Of a stretch of 64,000 nt of DNA, positions 8,449 through 16,883 are shown piece by piece (the stretch's first letter is position 1; every line of letters starts with the position of its first letter). The stretch is from an uncultured Cellulosilyticum sp. Lineage in GTDB: Bacteria > Bacillota > Clostridia > Lachnospirales > Cellulosilyticaceae. The notes beneath the pieces are model-generated. The model did not search any database. It saw only the letters and a program-made list of their open reading frames with translations, and had not been told where the DNA came from. The DNA lies in assembly GCA_934725855.1 (NCBI GenBank), contig CAKVCL010000017.1, positions 7,646 through 71,645 of the forward strand, written 5' to 3'. Position numbers and translations under genes: made by a program.

Positions 8449-9870
8449 TTATTTTGCTTCACTTCTGTAGGCTTCTAAAATGCTATCCGAAACGGTAAGA
8501 GCTTGTGCTCCCTTTCCGCCGCCTTCTACCACTACTGCAAAAGCAATCGCATTTCTAGGCGTTTCATTCGGATCATAAGCATATCCCATAAACCATGAAT
8601 GATCCGCTTCTGTTTCGTTTTCTGCTGTCCCTGTTTTGCCCCCAACAACTAGACCCTTTTCTGGTAAAGTGACTGCCGTTCCATGATCTACAACCCCCTC
8701 CATCAAAGATTGCAATTCATAGGCTTCCTCTTTTTTTAAAAGATCACCCAGTTCAACGGGCTTTTGCTTATTAACAATCTGTCTACCATGCTTCATGGCA
8801 TGATCCACCAAATAAGGCTTCATACTAACTCCATTATTTATAATGGCAGAAGCTAACATTGCCATATGAAGAGGTGTCGTAAGTGTACGTCCTTGGCCAA
8901 TAGCCGTCGCTGCTTTTTCAAACTCTGAATCATTCATTTGCAAGTTAAATCGACTAGCTGAATAACCCAAATCAACATTTAATGATTGATTAAATCCTAA
9001 TGACTCAGCCGTTTCTTTCAATTGATCGCCTTTAAGCTGACGACCAAGTGCCACAAAGTAGCTATTGCAAGATTTAGCAAAAGCATGATATAAATCGACC
9101 TTTCCATGGGCTGTTCCGTTAAAACACTGAATGGTATACTCATTTCCGCTAATACTTCCTGTACAATCATAAGTAAAATCTAATGGTAAGCCTGCTTGCT
9201 CATTTTGGCGCATATACGCTAAAGAGGTTACTACCTTAAAAATAGAGCCGGGTGGATATAGTCCTTTAGTTGCACGATTTAACAAAGGTGAATTCTCTTC
9301 ATCTGTGCTCAGTATATTCCAATTTTCTCCTATTTCATTAGGATCAAATGTAGGCCCTGAATATAGGGCTAATATTTTGCCAGTTGAGGCTTCTAATACA
9401 ACTACAGCTCCCCTTTTACCGCTCATTGCTTCAGCAACCTTACTTTGATAGGTCTGATTTAATGTTGTTACGATGTCTCGTCCTTCAAATTTTTCATTTA
9501 AAAAAGCCATTTTTAATATGGATAATAAATTATAGTTTGGATAGAGCAATGTACTATTAGCTAATGCTTCAATACCAGTTTTTCCATATTGACTATATCC
9601 TACCACATGCGCATCTTGTTTTCCATACGGATAAACACGATTTCCTTGTTCATCCGTATAAGCTAATAGAATGTTATCATCTGCATGGGTGTCATAAATT
9701 TTGCCACGAATCACCTCTGACTCCAGTGTATTCATTCGTGTATTTTGGCCATGGGTTGAAATTTCTTTCTGCTTAAAAATTGTAAAATAAATTAAATAGC
9801 CAACTAGTACTGCAAAAATAAGCATAAAAATAGCTGCTATTGTATAAATCATCTTTTTATCTTGCTTCAC
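8449..9870 (-). CDS. Peptidoglycan D,D-transpeptidase (class B penicillin-binding protein)
   Basis: A single N-terminal membrane anchor (about residues 8-32) is followed by a short dimerisation domain and a transpeptidase domain with the three active-site motifs: SIFK (Ser about 209), SCN (about 267) and KTG (about 412). It cross-links peptidoglycan outside the membrane. An ATG at 9894 is in frame, but AGGAGG at 9885-9880 lies 9 bases before GTG at 9870, so I choose the GTG. The gene then overlaps the end of the RodA/FtsW gene by 14 bases. Pairing of a SEDS polymerase with a class B PBP suggests one elongation or sporulation wall synthase. At 473 residues it is shorter than FtsI or PBP2 and resembles the clostridial PbpA type. 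Confidence 0.93.
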   Translation of the reverse strand: MKQDKKMIYTIAAIFMLIFAVLVGYLIYFTIFKQKEISTHGQNTRMNTLESEVIRGKIYDTHADDNILLAYTDEQGNRVYPYGKQDAHVVGYSQYGKTGIEALANSTLLYPNYNLLSILKMAFLNEKFEGRDIVTTLNQTYQSKVAEAMSGKRGAVVVLEASTGKILALYSGPTFDPNEIGENWNILSTDEENSPLLNRATKGLYPPGSIFKVVTSLAYMRQNEQAGLPLDFTYDCTGSISGNEYTIQCFNGTAHGKVDLYHAFAKSCNSYFVALGRQLKGDQLKETAESLGFNQSLNVDLGYSASRFNLQMNDSEFEKAATAIGQGRTLTTPLHMAMLASAIINNGVSMKPYLVDHAMKHGRQIVNKQKPVELGDLLKKEEAYELQSLMEGVVDHGTAVTLPEKGLVVGGKTGTAENETEADHSWFMGYAYDPNETPRNAIAFAVVVEGGGKGAQALTVSDSILEAYRSEAK

Positions 9871-11227
9871 GTGTCTTTTCCTCCTTCTCCTCATTCTTAC
9901 GTGCTTGATAAGAAAAATAAGTAATCAGACCAATCATTCCCATACTTACTATAATTGAAGTGCCACCTGCACTCATAAAAGGCGTAGTAATCCCTGTTAA
10001 TGGAATGAGTTTTAATACGCCTCCAATAATAATGAATACTTGAAGTCCAAATAAACTGGCAATACCTACAATGACCAAACGATAAAAGGCATGACTATAA
10101 CGAAATGCTACTTGCAAGCATAACAAAATAATCCCTAGATAACAAAGTAAAATGACTACCCCCATAAGATTACCAAACTCTTCACATACAGCAGCAAATA
10201 TATAGTCTGATACATTCATAGGAATTTTGTTTGGGGTTCCCCTTGTCAGTCCGCTTCCAAGCCATCCCCAAGTTCCTATTGCAAATAAACCTTGAACCAC
10301 TTGATACCCTTTCCCATTAATATCTGCCCATGGATTGAGCCAAGCTTCCACACGGACACGTACATGACCAAAGAGAAAATACCCTAAAACACTTCCTCCA
10401 CAAGCTGCCAAAAAACCAAGACCTGGAATAACTAAGCTCTGTGTTGCAACTAAAAGCATCAACAAGGTGGTTAAATAATATAATAAAACGGCTCCTAAAT
10501 CGCGTTGTAAAACCAAGCATCCTAAAGTACATACGAGAACGATTCCTGGAAATACTAATCCTTTATATCCCTGTTTTAACCGCTCCCCATCACTTAGTGT
10601 GGCTGCTAAAAATAGAACGAGGGCAACTTTACCAATTTCAGAAGGTTGAAAAGAAATCGGACCAATACTCACCCAGTTCGTCGCACCATAAATCGTATCA
10701 CCAAATACAAATGGCAATCCCATCATGACAAGGAGTGACACTAAATAAAAATACTTGTTCTGAGGTTTTATGAGTACCCCAAAAATAGATGGGAAAATAA
10801 GTGCAATCACTGCACCTAATAGATAAGCCACGATTTGCTTAGTCGCAATAGCATGATCTAATCTTTCTAACATCATAAATCCAATGTCCATAATAAAGAA
10901 CATAATCTGCCACAACACTAATTCTTGATGACGCTTCATTATCTTTAAAATGGTTAAGGAGCCTATGAAGATAAAAAGGACAATTACCCCATCTAGACCA
11001 ATCGCTAATCTAAGTGCTTCATCCGTTTGTTTTCCCATGATAATGCTCAACCCTGCTAAGTGAAAGAAATATAAACAAACAGATAATAATCGATTTTTTT
11101 CTTTACGTCCGCCTAAATTATATTGAATAAACGGCTTCATAAAACTAAAAGCGACTAATACAAATAAGATGCCAAAGCCTGCAAAAATATACCGACTGAG
11201 TAAAATCATAATATTAAAGTATCCCAT
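9857..11227 (-). CDS. SEDS peptidoglycan polymerase (RodA/FtsW/SpoVE family)
   Basis: This 456-residue polytopic protein ends in the SEDS signature region (GITTPFMSAGGTSIIVSMG) and carries QPSEIGKVALVLFLA and VVQGLFAIGTWGWLGSGL in the central and extracytoplasmic loop segments. SEDS proteins polymerise lipid II glycan strands and work with a class B PBP, whose gene follows with overlap. It has about ten to twelve membrane helices. Which family member (RodA, FtsW or SpoVE) cannot be settled from sequence alone. The N-terminal 60 residues are more variable. Confidence 0.93.
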   Translation of the reverse strand: MGYFNIMILLSRYIFAGFGILFVLVAFSFMKPFIQYNLGGRKEKNRLLSVCLYFFHLAGLSIIMGKQTDEALRLAIGLDGVIVLFIFIGSLTILKIMKRHQELVLWQIMFFIMDIGFMMLERLDHAIATKQIVAYLLGAVIALIFPSIFGVLIKPQNKYFYLVSLLVMMGLPFVFGDTIYGATNWVSIGPISFQPSEIGKVALVLFLAATLSDGERLKQGYKGLVFPGIVLVCTLGCLVLQRDLGAVLLYYLTTLLMLLVATQSLVIPGLGFLAACGGSVLGYFLFGHVRVRVEAWLNPWADINGKGYQVVQGLFAIGTWGWLGSGLTRGTPNKIPMNVSDYIFAAVCEEFGNLMGVVILLCYLGIILLCLQVAFRYSHAFYRLVIVGIASLFGLQVFIIIGGVLKLIPLTGITTPFMSAGGTSIIVSMGMIGLITYFSYQARKNEEKEEKTREAR

Positions 11228-11238
11228 AAATCTTCCTC

Positions 11239-13557
11239 CTAAAGCACCGGCTTAAAGGTAATCCCCTTTACCTTAGTCTGTTGACGTTCCTGTAGATAGC
11301 TTTTTAGAATCTCCTGCGTTTGTGATTGAGATTCATTCGTCAGCACAATACGTAATACGCCACTTTGTAGCCACTCATTAGATTTTAAAACAAGTGGTTC
11401 ATAACTCATAATTTGCATCATACAAACTTGGCAATTCGTTTGAATGCGCCAAGAGGTCTGCTTACGATCCTCTAATTCAAAATAATGTTTATCTTGAACT
11501 CCTTTTTGGCAAGCTGGTGTGCCTCTAAGCACGCATTGAGAAGAAGTCATGACTGGAATATGTCCATAAACAATTTTTTCAATACGATCGCCTAATCTAA
11601 TGATCTCACTTGGCATAAGCTCTACCGAAATGGTAGTACGGGTTGCCCCTTGTTCTTCCCATAATGCAAGCGTTTCATGATTTGTGACATTCATGTTATA
11701 ATCTATGACCATTTTTTTTCCTAATTCACGCAGCATTCTGTATTCCCCTATATTGCGAACTAAGAATCCATCAATAGACGTTTGTTGCCAGTCTAATAGT
11801 TCTTGTTTATAGCATAGATAGGTTTTTTCTTTCATAATACTTGGAAGTGCTAGATAAAAGGCTTTGCCTACTTTTTGACAAAGCTTATAAGCCCGTTTGG
11901 CTTTATCATTTTGATAGTTCCATTCCCAATAAACGATTTCAATTTCTGGGTATTTAAGTGCCACTTCTAATTGTTCAAAGCTACTGACTTGTACCGCCCA
12001 TTTTTGTTTGCCTATTTCTTGTATGGTCTGTACTTCTTCATAAGATGGCACTTGTACCTTTTCTCTATGAAGGAGTTTTTCTTCTAAACAAGACACAGCT
12101 TCTCGTCTCATTTCATTTAACTGACTAATGCCAATATAAGCATTCTCCGGCCATTCGATTGCCACATGCTCTGCTTTAAAGGAAGTGCTTCCTAATTTTG
12201 TTAACTGCCTTACTGCCTGCTCTTTCGTTATCGGATTTTGCTTGGCAACTTCTAAGACGCCCCCTGTATAAGTCACCCCATTATCTTGAGTCAATAAGTT
12301 TATTTCCACTGGACCTTTCAGTGTTCCTTTAATCGCTACATCAATTGGCATTTTACGCATAGGTTTTATATACGTTTGACGCATTTGTTTAAGGAGCTGA
12401 TGATTCTTTGTTAAATAAACCTCACTGCCCACCTCCACATATTTGTCAAACTGACAAGTAATTCGTGTGCCCGCTTCACATACTTTTGTAATGCCTGTTC
12501 CAACACTTTCTTTCCCTTTACGGATAATTTCAAGCCCATCACCAGGATTTAAAGTCTGGCTTAGTAAAATCGTTGCTTGACCTGTTTTAGCCGAAAAACG
12601 CACAACCTCTCCTACTTTTAATCCGATATGGCGTGGACTAATAGGGGTTAGCATTTTTCTGCTGCCTTTTTCAAAATAATACCCTTTTGAAAATCCCCCA
12701 CGGTTAAAAATACCTTTTAAAATCTTTAAATCTGTTTCATCTACTCGATAGGCTTTACCTAATTGGGCTAAATCCATATATTTGCGATAGGTTTTAATAA
12801 CGGACGCCACATATTCTGGTGATTTCATACGGCCTTCAACTTTAAAAGAGTGAATCCCAATGTCTAATAAATCTGGAATAAACTCAATGGAGCAAATATC
12901 TTTAAGACTTAATAAGTAGTCCTCTTTATTTAAAATCTTGCCATCTTCTTTTAAAGTATAGCGCATACGACAAGTCTGTGCGCAGCGCCCACGATTCCCA
13001 CTACGCCCACCAATTAAACTACTCATTAAACATTGCCCAGAGTAACTGTAACATAAAGCGCCATGAACAAAAGTTTCCACTTCAATATCACAGGTTTCAA
13101 TGATTCCTTTGATTTCTTTAAGCTGCATTTCTCTTGCAAGAACCACCCGCTTAAAGCCTAATTCTTTTAAAAACAAAACATCCTCTATACTATGCGCAGA
13201 AAGCTGGGTACTCGCATGCATTCGTAAATATGGAAAATATTTTTTTACCATATGGGCAATGCCTAAATCTTGAATAATGATCGCATGAACACCGATTTCC
13301 ACTAAATACTTTAAATACTCATACAAATTAGTTAATTCTGCTTCTTTAATTAATATATTAACGGTCACATACACCTTTACCCCTCGTAAAGTCGCATAAG
13401 ACACAATCTCTTCTAATTCATTCTCTGTAAAATTATCTGCCGCCTGTCTTGCATTAAATCCTTTGCCCCCTACAAATAGAGCATCTGCTCCATTTTCTAT
13501 GGCTGCAATGGCATTTTCCATTTTGCCGACTGGTGCCAGAAGTTCTGCTTTCTTCAA
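11239..13557 (-). CDS. Peptidase U32 family protein, RlhA-like (23S rRNA hydroxylation)
   Basis: The 772-residue protein has an N-terminal U32 TIM-barrel domain (KKAELLAPVGKMENAIAAI; the U32 signature EVETFVHGALCYSYSGQCLMSS with conserved Cys and a later CAQTCR pair) followed by a long C-terminal region of the DUF3656 kind. This long architecture matches E. coli RlhA, which hydroxylates C2501 of 23S rRNA using prephenate-linked chemistry and an Fe-S centre, rather than the short collagenase-type members. The start is TTG at 13557: AAGGAG lies 8 bases upstream and the family N-terminus begins exactly there. It follows zapA closely, as in other Clostridia. Confidence 0.88.
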   Translation of the reverse strand: MKKAELLAPVGKMENAIAAIENGADALFVGGKGFNARQAADNFTENELEEIVSYATLRGVKVYVTVNILIKEAELTNLYEYLKYLVEIGVHAIIIQDLGIAHMVKKYFPYLRMHASTQLSAHSIEDVLFLKELGFKRVVLAREMQLKEIKGIIETCDIEVETFVHGALCYSYSGQCLMSSLIGGRSGNRGRCAQTCRMRYTLKEDGKILNKEDYLLSLKDICSIEFIPDLLDIGIHSFKVEGRMKSPEYVASVIKTYRKYMDLAQLGKAYRVDETDLKILKGIFNRGGFSKGYYFEKGSRKMLTPISPRHIGLKVGEVVRFSAKTGQATILLSQTLNPGDGLEIIRKGKESVGTGITKVCEAGTRITCQFDKYVEVGSEVYLTKNHQLLKQMRQTYIKPMRKMPIDVAIKGTLKGPVEINLLTQDNGVTYTGGVLEVAKQNPITKEQAVRQLTKLGSTSFKAEHVAIEWPENAYIGISQLNEMRREAVSCLEEKLLHREKVQVPSYEEVQTIQEIGKQKWAVQVSSFEQLEVALKYPEIEIVYWEWNYQNDKAKRAYKLCQKVGKAFYLALPSIMKEKTYLCYKQELLDWQQTSIDGFLVRNIGEYRMLRELGKKMVIDYNMNVTNHETLALWEEQGATRTTISVELMPSEIIRLGDRIEKIVYGHIPVMTSSQCVLRGTPACQKGVQDKHYFELEDRKQTSWRIQTNCQVCMMQIMSYEPLVLKSNEWLQSGVLRIVLTNESQSQTQEILKSYLQERQQTKVKGITFKPVL

Positions 13558-13584
13558 AATATTTCTCCTTTTCCTTAATAAACT

Positions 13585-13610
13585 AACAGGGGAAGTTACC
13601 TCCCCCTGTT
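13585..13610 (-). terminator. Hairpin at the zapA stop codon
   Basis: AACAGGGG pairs with CCCCTGTT around the zapA stop. The following minus-strand sequence (AGTTTATT) is only weakly T-rich, so this may attenuate rather than fully stop transcription into the U32 gene. Confidence 0.4.
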
Positions 13611-13970
13611 TCCATGTTCTCTTTTTCCTTGATGTGTTGCCATGGCAAGTTGTTCTTTTGCTTGTAATAGCTCTCCATTAAGCTTTTGAGCTTGCTCAAA
13701 AAGCTTTTTGTTTTCTTCTTGAAGTGTGACTAAAGAAGCTTTATAGTTATCCAACATCTCTTGTTTTTTTACACATTCATCTGCCAAATTTAAAGTAAGT
13801 AGTGTATTAATCTTACTTTGTCCCATATGACTTTTATCATACGCATCTTGTATTTCTATAAGCTTTTCATTAATCACCTTCGCCACACGCTGCATATGTT
13901 CTTCGGATTCATCCCCTTGCAACGCTAGAATATTTCCGCCAATGACAACTTCCACCTTATTTTTTGTCAT
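13596..13970 (-). CDS. zapA: Cell division protein ZapA
   Basis: ZapA binds and bundles FtsZ filaments at the division site. The 124-residue protein starts with the family N-terminus (KVEVVIGGNILALQGDESEEHMQRVAKVINEKL) and continues as one long coiled coil (residues about 55-115). The last 10 residues are basic and unstructured. Length is slightly above the usual 85-110. It lies between ruvB and the U32 gene, an order seen in other Clostridia. Confidence 0.9.
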   Translation of the reverse strand: MTKNKVEVVIGGNILALQGDESEEHMQRVAKVINEKLIEIQDAYDKSHMGQSKINTLLTLNLADECVKKQEMLDNYKASLVTLQEENKKLFEQAQKLNGELLQAKEQLAMATHQGKREHGNRGR

Positions 13971-14043
13971 GCCTAAAACACCCCATTACATGCGCTGGGC
14001 ACATTTTCTTTTTTCCAATTATAGCACATCCCACTATAAATTA

Positions 14044-15039
14044 CTATAAACTTTTAAGGTCAAACACTTCATACGCTTTAGGTGACAACATTCGCCCTCT
14101 TGGCGTACGCTGCAAGTAGCCTTGCTGAATCAGATAGGGTTCGTACACATCCTCTAATGTATCCCGTTCTTCTCCAATAGCAGCTGCCAAAGTTTCTAAC
14201 CCAACTGGCCCCCCTTTAAAATGCAGGGCAATCGCTTCAATAATACGTCTATCAATGTCATCTAGTCCATTTTTATCAATATTTAAAAGCTCAAGTGCTT
14301 TTAAGCAAACCTCATGACTAATGCCGTGATCATATTTAATGAGAGCAATGTCGCGTACACGCTTTAAAAGCCTATTGGCAACACGAGGCGTACCTCTACT
14401 GCATTTAGCAAGCTCTAATGCTGCTTCCCTTTCAATTTGTGTATCTAAAATTCCCGCTGTTCGAGTGATAATCTGCCCTAATTCCTGCTCCGTATAATAT
14501 TCTAAGCGTTGAATGATGCCAAAACGGTCTCTAAGTGGTGCACTTAGCATCCCCGCTCTTGTGGTTGCCCCAATTAGTGTAAACCTTGGGAGGGTCAGGC
14601 GAATGGATTTAGCTGCTGAACCTTTTCCCACCACAATATCTATACAATAATCTTCCATTGCGGAATAAAGTACTTCCTCTACTTGGCGACTCATACGATG
14701 AATCTCATCGATAAACAAAATATCCCCTGGTTGTAGATTATTTAAAATAGCGGCAATATCTCCTGGCCTTTCAATGGCTGGTCCTGAAGTAATTTTAATC
14801 TTAACGCCCATCTCTGCTGCAATGACCTCAGCCATAGTGGTTTTACCAAGTCCTGGAGGCCCATATAAAAGGACATGATCTAATGCTTCACCTCTTACTT
14901 TCGCCGCTTCAATAAAAATTTTGATATTTTCTTTGATGGCACTTTGACCAATATACTCATCTAAGCTAAGGGGTCGAATACTACTTTCTATTTCATTATC
15001 TTCTAACTGTAAGTCACTTGAAATAATACGTCTTTCCAT
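14044..15039 (-). CDS. ruvB: Holliday junction branch migration ATPase RuvB
   Basis: This 331-residue AAA+ motor drives branch migration with RuvA during recombinational repair. Walker A is GPPGLGKTT at about residues 60-68, Walker B is LFIDEIHR at about 112, sensor 1 is GATTRAG, and the arginine-finger region is [11 protein letters not shown]. The C-terminal winged helix reads [11 protein letters not shown]. It lies 31 bases after ruvA, in the standard ruvA-ruvB order. Confidence 0.98.
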   Translation of the reverse strand: MERRIISSDLQLEDNEIESSIRPLSLDEYIGQSAIKENIKIFIEAAKVRGEALDHVLLYGPPGLGKTTMAEVIAAEMGVKIKITSGPAIERPGDIAAILNNLQPGDILFIDEIHRMSRQVEEVLYSAMEDYCIDIVVGKGSAAKSIRLTLPRFTLIGATTRAGMLSAPLRDRFGIIQRLEYYTEQELGQIITRTAGILDTQIEREAALELAKCSRGTPRVANRLLKRVRDIALIKYDHGISHEVCLKALELLNIDKNGLDDIDRRIIEAIALHFKGGPVGLETLAAAIGEERDTLEDVYEPYLIQQGYLQRTPRGRMLSPKAYEVFDLKSL

Positions 15040-15070
15040 ACCGTTTCCTTTCTTTCTGATTTTCTAAAAT

Positions 15071-15664
15071 CTACATGCCTAGTATGCTAAGTGCCTTGCG
15101 AATGAGGGTTTCACTATTTGAATGATAATCATCCACTGCTTCAACCGCTTTTTTAGCTTCTTGATGACTATAACCTAATGCCTCTAAAGCCTCTATCGCT
15201 TCTTTCCCCGATTCTTTATCCTTAAGTCCTGTTTGAAGTAAACTTAGGTCTGGTACATAGAGCTTACTGATACTATCTTTAAGTTCTAAGATAATGCGTT
15301 GTGCCGTTTTAGGTCCTATGCCACTGACTTTACTCATCGCTTGACTATCTTGCTCCATAATGATTTCGACAATCTCTTGTACACTATACATATTAAGCAC
15401 TTGCATTCCCCCTTTAGGACCAATGCCACTTACACTAATGAGTTTTCTAAAGATCTCTCGTTCTTCATGATGATAAAAGCCATATAAATCGTGGCCATCT
15501 TCTTTAATTTGTTCATGAATATATAGTTTAACGGTATCTTTTAATGTGGTAAGCTCGCCTATTGTGCGGGTGCTGCAAAAAACTTCATACCCTATTCCAT
15601 AAGCTTCTAAAATAACCGTATTTTCGCCAACTTCTGTAATGATGCCTTTTAAATAGGTAATCAT
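15071..15664 (-). CDS. ruvA: Holliday junction DNA-binding protein RuvA
   Basis: RuvA tetramers hold the four-way junction for RuvB. The 197-residue protein has the N-terminal OB fold (MITYLKGIITEVGENTVILE), two helix-hairpin-helix motifs (LISVSGIGPKGGMQVL; MSKVSGIGPKTAQRII) and the C-terminal domain III (EALEALGYSHQEAKKAV) that contacts RuvB. It is complete and first in the ruvAB unit. A terminator at 15751-15794 separates it from the upstream operon. Confidence 0.98.
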   Translation of the reverse strand: MITYLKGIITEVGENTVILEAYGIGYEVFCSTRTIGELTTLKDTVKLYIHEQIKEDGHDLYGFYHHEEREIFRKLISVSGIGPKGGMQVLNMYSVQEIVEIIMEQDSQAMSKVSGIGPKTAQRIILELKDSISKLYVPDLSLLQTGLKDKESGKEAIEALEALGYSHQEAKKAVEAVDDYHSNSETLIRKALSILGM

Positions 15665-15750
15665 AATCTACTCCTTTTTGCGCTTCTTAATCTTCTTATT
15701 CATTTTACCGTAGTCTACTCTAAAAGGCAAACAAACATTCGGTAAACTTC

Positions 15751-15794
15751 AAAAAAGAGTTAAGCTTGTCATATGCAAGAACTTAACTCTTTTT
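15751..15794 (-). terminator. Terminator after the UPF0291 gene
   Basis: AAAAAGAGTTAAG and its complement, with an inner CTTG/CAAG pairing, lie directly after the stop at 15797. The minus-strand tail is CTTTTTTGAAG. Confidence 0.85.
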
Positions 15795-15796
15795 GA

Positions 15797-16048
15797 TTAA
15801 TGCATGTTTTTAGGATTTTGTGGCATATATTTTAACGGATGCAGTTTGCCGTCTGGTGTTTTAATTTTAGTATGTGCGAGTTGCTGTTTGAGATTGCCTC
15901 TAAAAATCTCAAGATACTTCTTACGCAGTGCATCTTGTTTAACTTGCTCATCTGGTGTTAATCCCACGGTCTTTTTCTTATTTGCCAGCTCATTGATCTC
16001 ACTAATAAGCTGATCCATATTCACATCTCTATTATTATTTTTATCCAT
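15797..16048 (-). CDS. UPF0291 (DUF896) family protein
   Basis: This 83-residue protein has the family pattern: ISEINELANKKKTVGLTPDEQVKQDALRKKYL, a helical hairpin, followed by FRGNLKQQL and a basic tail. Relatives such as B. subtilis YnzC have a two-helix structure; YneA-operon members are linked to the SOS response, but the molecular role is unknown. It closes the parE-parC-proB run and is followed by a strong terminator. Confidence 0.88.
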   Translation of the reverse strand: MDKNNNRDVNMDQLISEINELANKKKTVGLTPDEQVKQDALRKKYLEIFRGNLKQQLAHTKIKTPDGKLHPLKYMPQNPKNMH

Positions 16049-16063
16049 TTTTAATTCCTTTCC

Positions 16064-16858
16064 TTAGGCTACAAACCATGTGCCTACTGGCTCACCTTCT
16101 ACGATTTTTCTTAATATTTCAATATCCTCACCAGAAGCAACTATCGTTTCTGTATGACACGCTTTAGCAATCTCAGCAGCTAAAATTTTAGTAATCATAC
16201 CCCCTGTTCCTAAAGTAGAACCTGCTCCCCCTGCAAGGGACTTAATATCTTCTGTAATTTCATGCACTTCCTTTATCAGTTCTGCATCAGGGTCTTCTTT
16301 TGGATTACTGGTATAAAGCCCATCAATGTCTGTTAAAAGCACTAATAAATCTGCGCCAACGAGCTGGGCAACCGTAGCAGATAATGTATCATTATCACCA
16401 AAACGATAGCCCTCAATTTGTGCGGTGGAAATGCAATCATTTTCATTAATAATTGGAATCACCCCAAGCTCCATTAATGTTTCAAATGTATTTTTAGCAT
16501 TTTGATTTTTGATGGGATCTTCTACGACATCTTTGGTGAGTAATACTTGTGCAATGACTTGATTGTATTCATCAAAAAACTTTTGATAAATTTTCATTAA
16601 AATCGCCTGCCCAATGGCAGCAGAAGCTTGCTTAAGTGGTAATTCCTCTGGGCGCTTATTTCTGCCAATACGTTGCATCCCTGCATTAATGGCCCCTGAT
16701 GATACTAAAATGACCTCTTTGCCAGAGTTGTTTAAATCCGTTAGTACTCTAGCGAGCTTCTCCATTTTATTTAAATCCACACGTCCATTTTCATGCGTGA
16801 GTGAAGATGTTCCGATTTTTACTACAATTCTTTTTGCTGCTTTAACTGCTGTTCTCAT
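16064..16858 (-). CDS. proB: Glutamate 5-kinase, short form without PUA domain
   Basis: ProB phosphorylates glutamate in the first step of proline synthesis. The 264-residue protein is an amino-acid kinase fold: KRIVVKIGTSSL (nucleotide loop), VSSGAINAGM, INENDCIS (substrate) and LLTDIDGLYTSNP, then GTGGMITKI. The C-terminal PUA domain of the enterobacterial enzyme (about 370 residues) is absent, as in many Clostridia. No proA is adjacent, so the next enzyme must be encoded elsewhere or the protein may feed another route. It is tightly placed 25 bases after parC. Confidence 0.92.
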   Translation of the reverse strand: MRTAVKAAKRIVVKIGTSSLTHENGRVDLNKMEKLARVLTDLNNSGKEVILVSSGAINAGMQRIGRNKRPEELPLKQASAAIGQAILMKIYQKFFDEYNQVIAQVLLTKDVVEDPIKNQNAKNTFETLMELGVIPIINENDCISTAQIEGYRFGDNDTLSATVAQLVGADLLVLLTDIDGLYTSNPKEDPDAELIKEVHEITEDIKSLAGGAGSTLGTGGMITKILAAEIAKACHTETIVASGEDIEILRKIVEGEPVGTWFVA

Positions 16859-16883
16859 ATTGCTGCTTTCCCCCCTGAACGGA

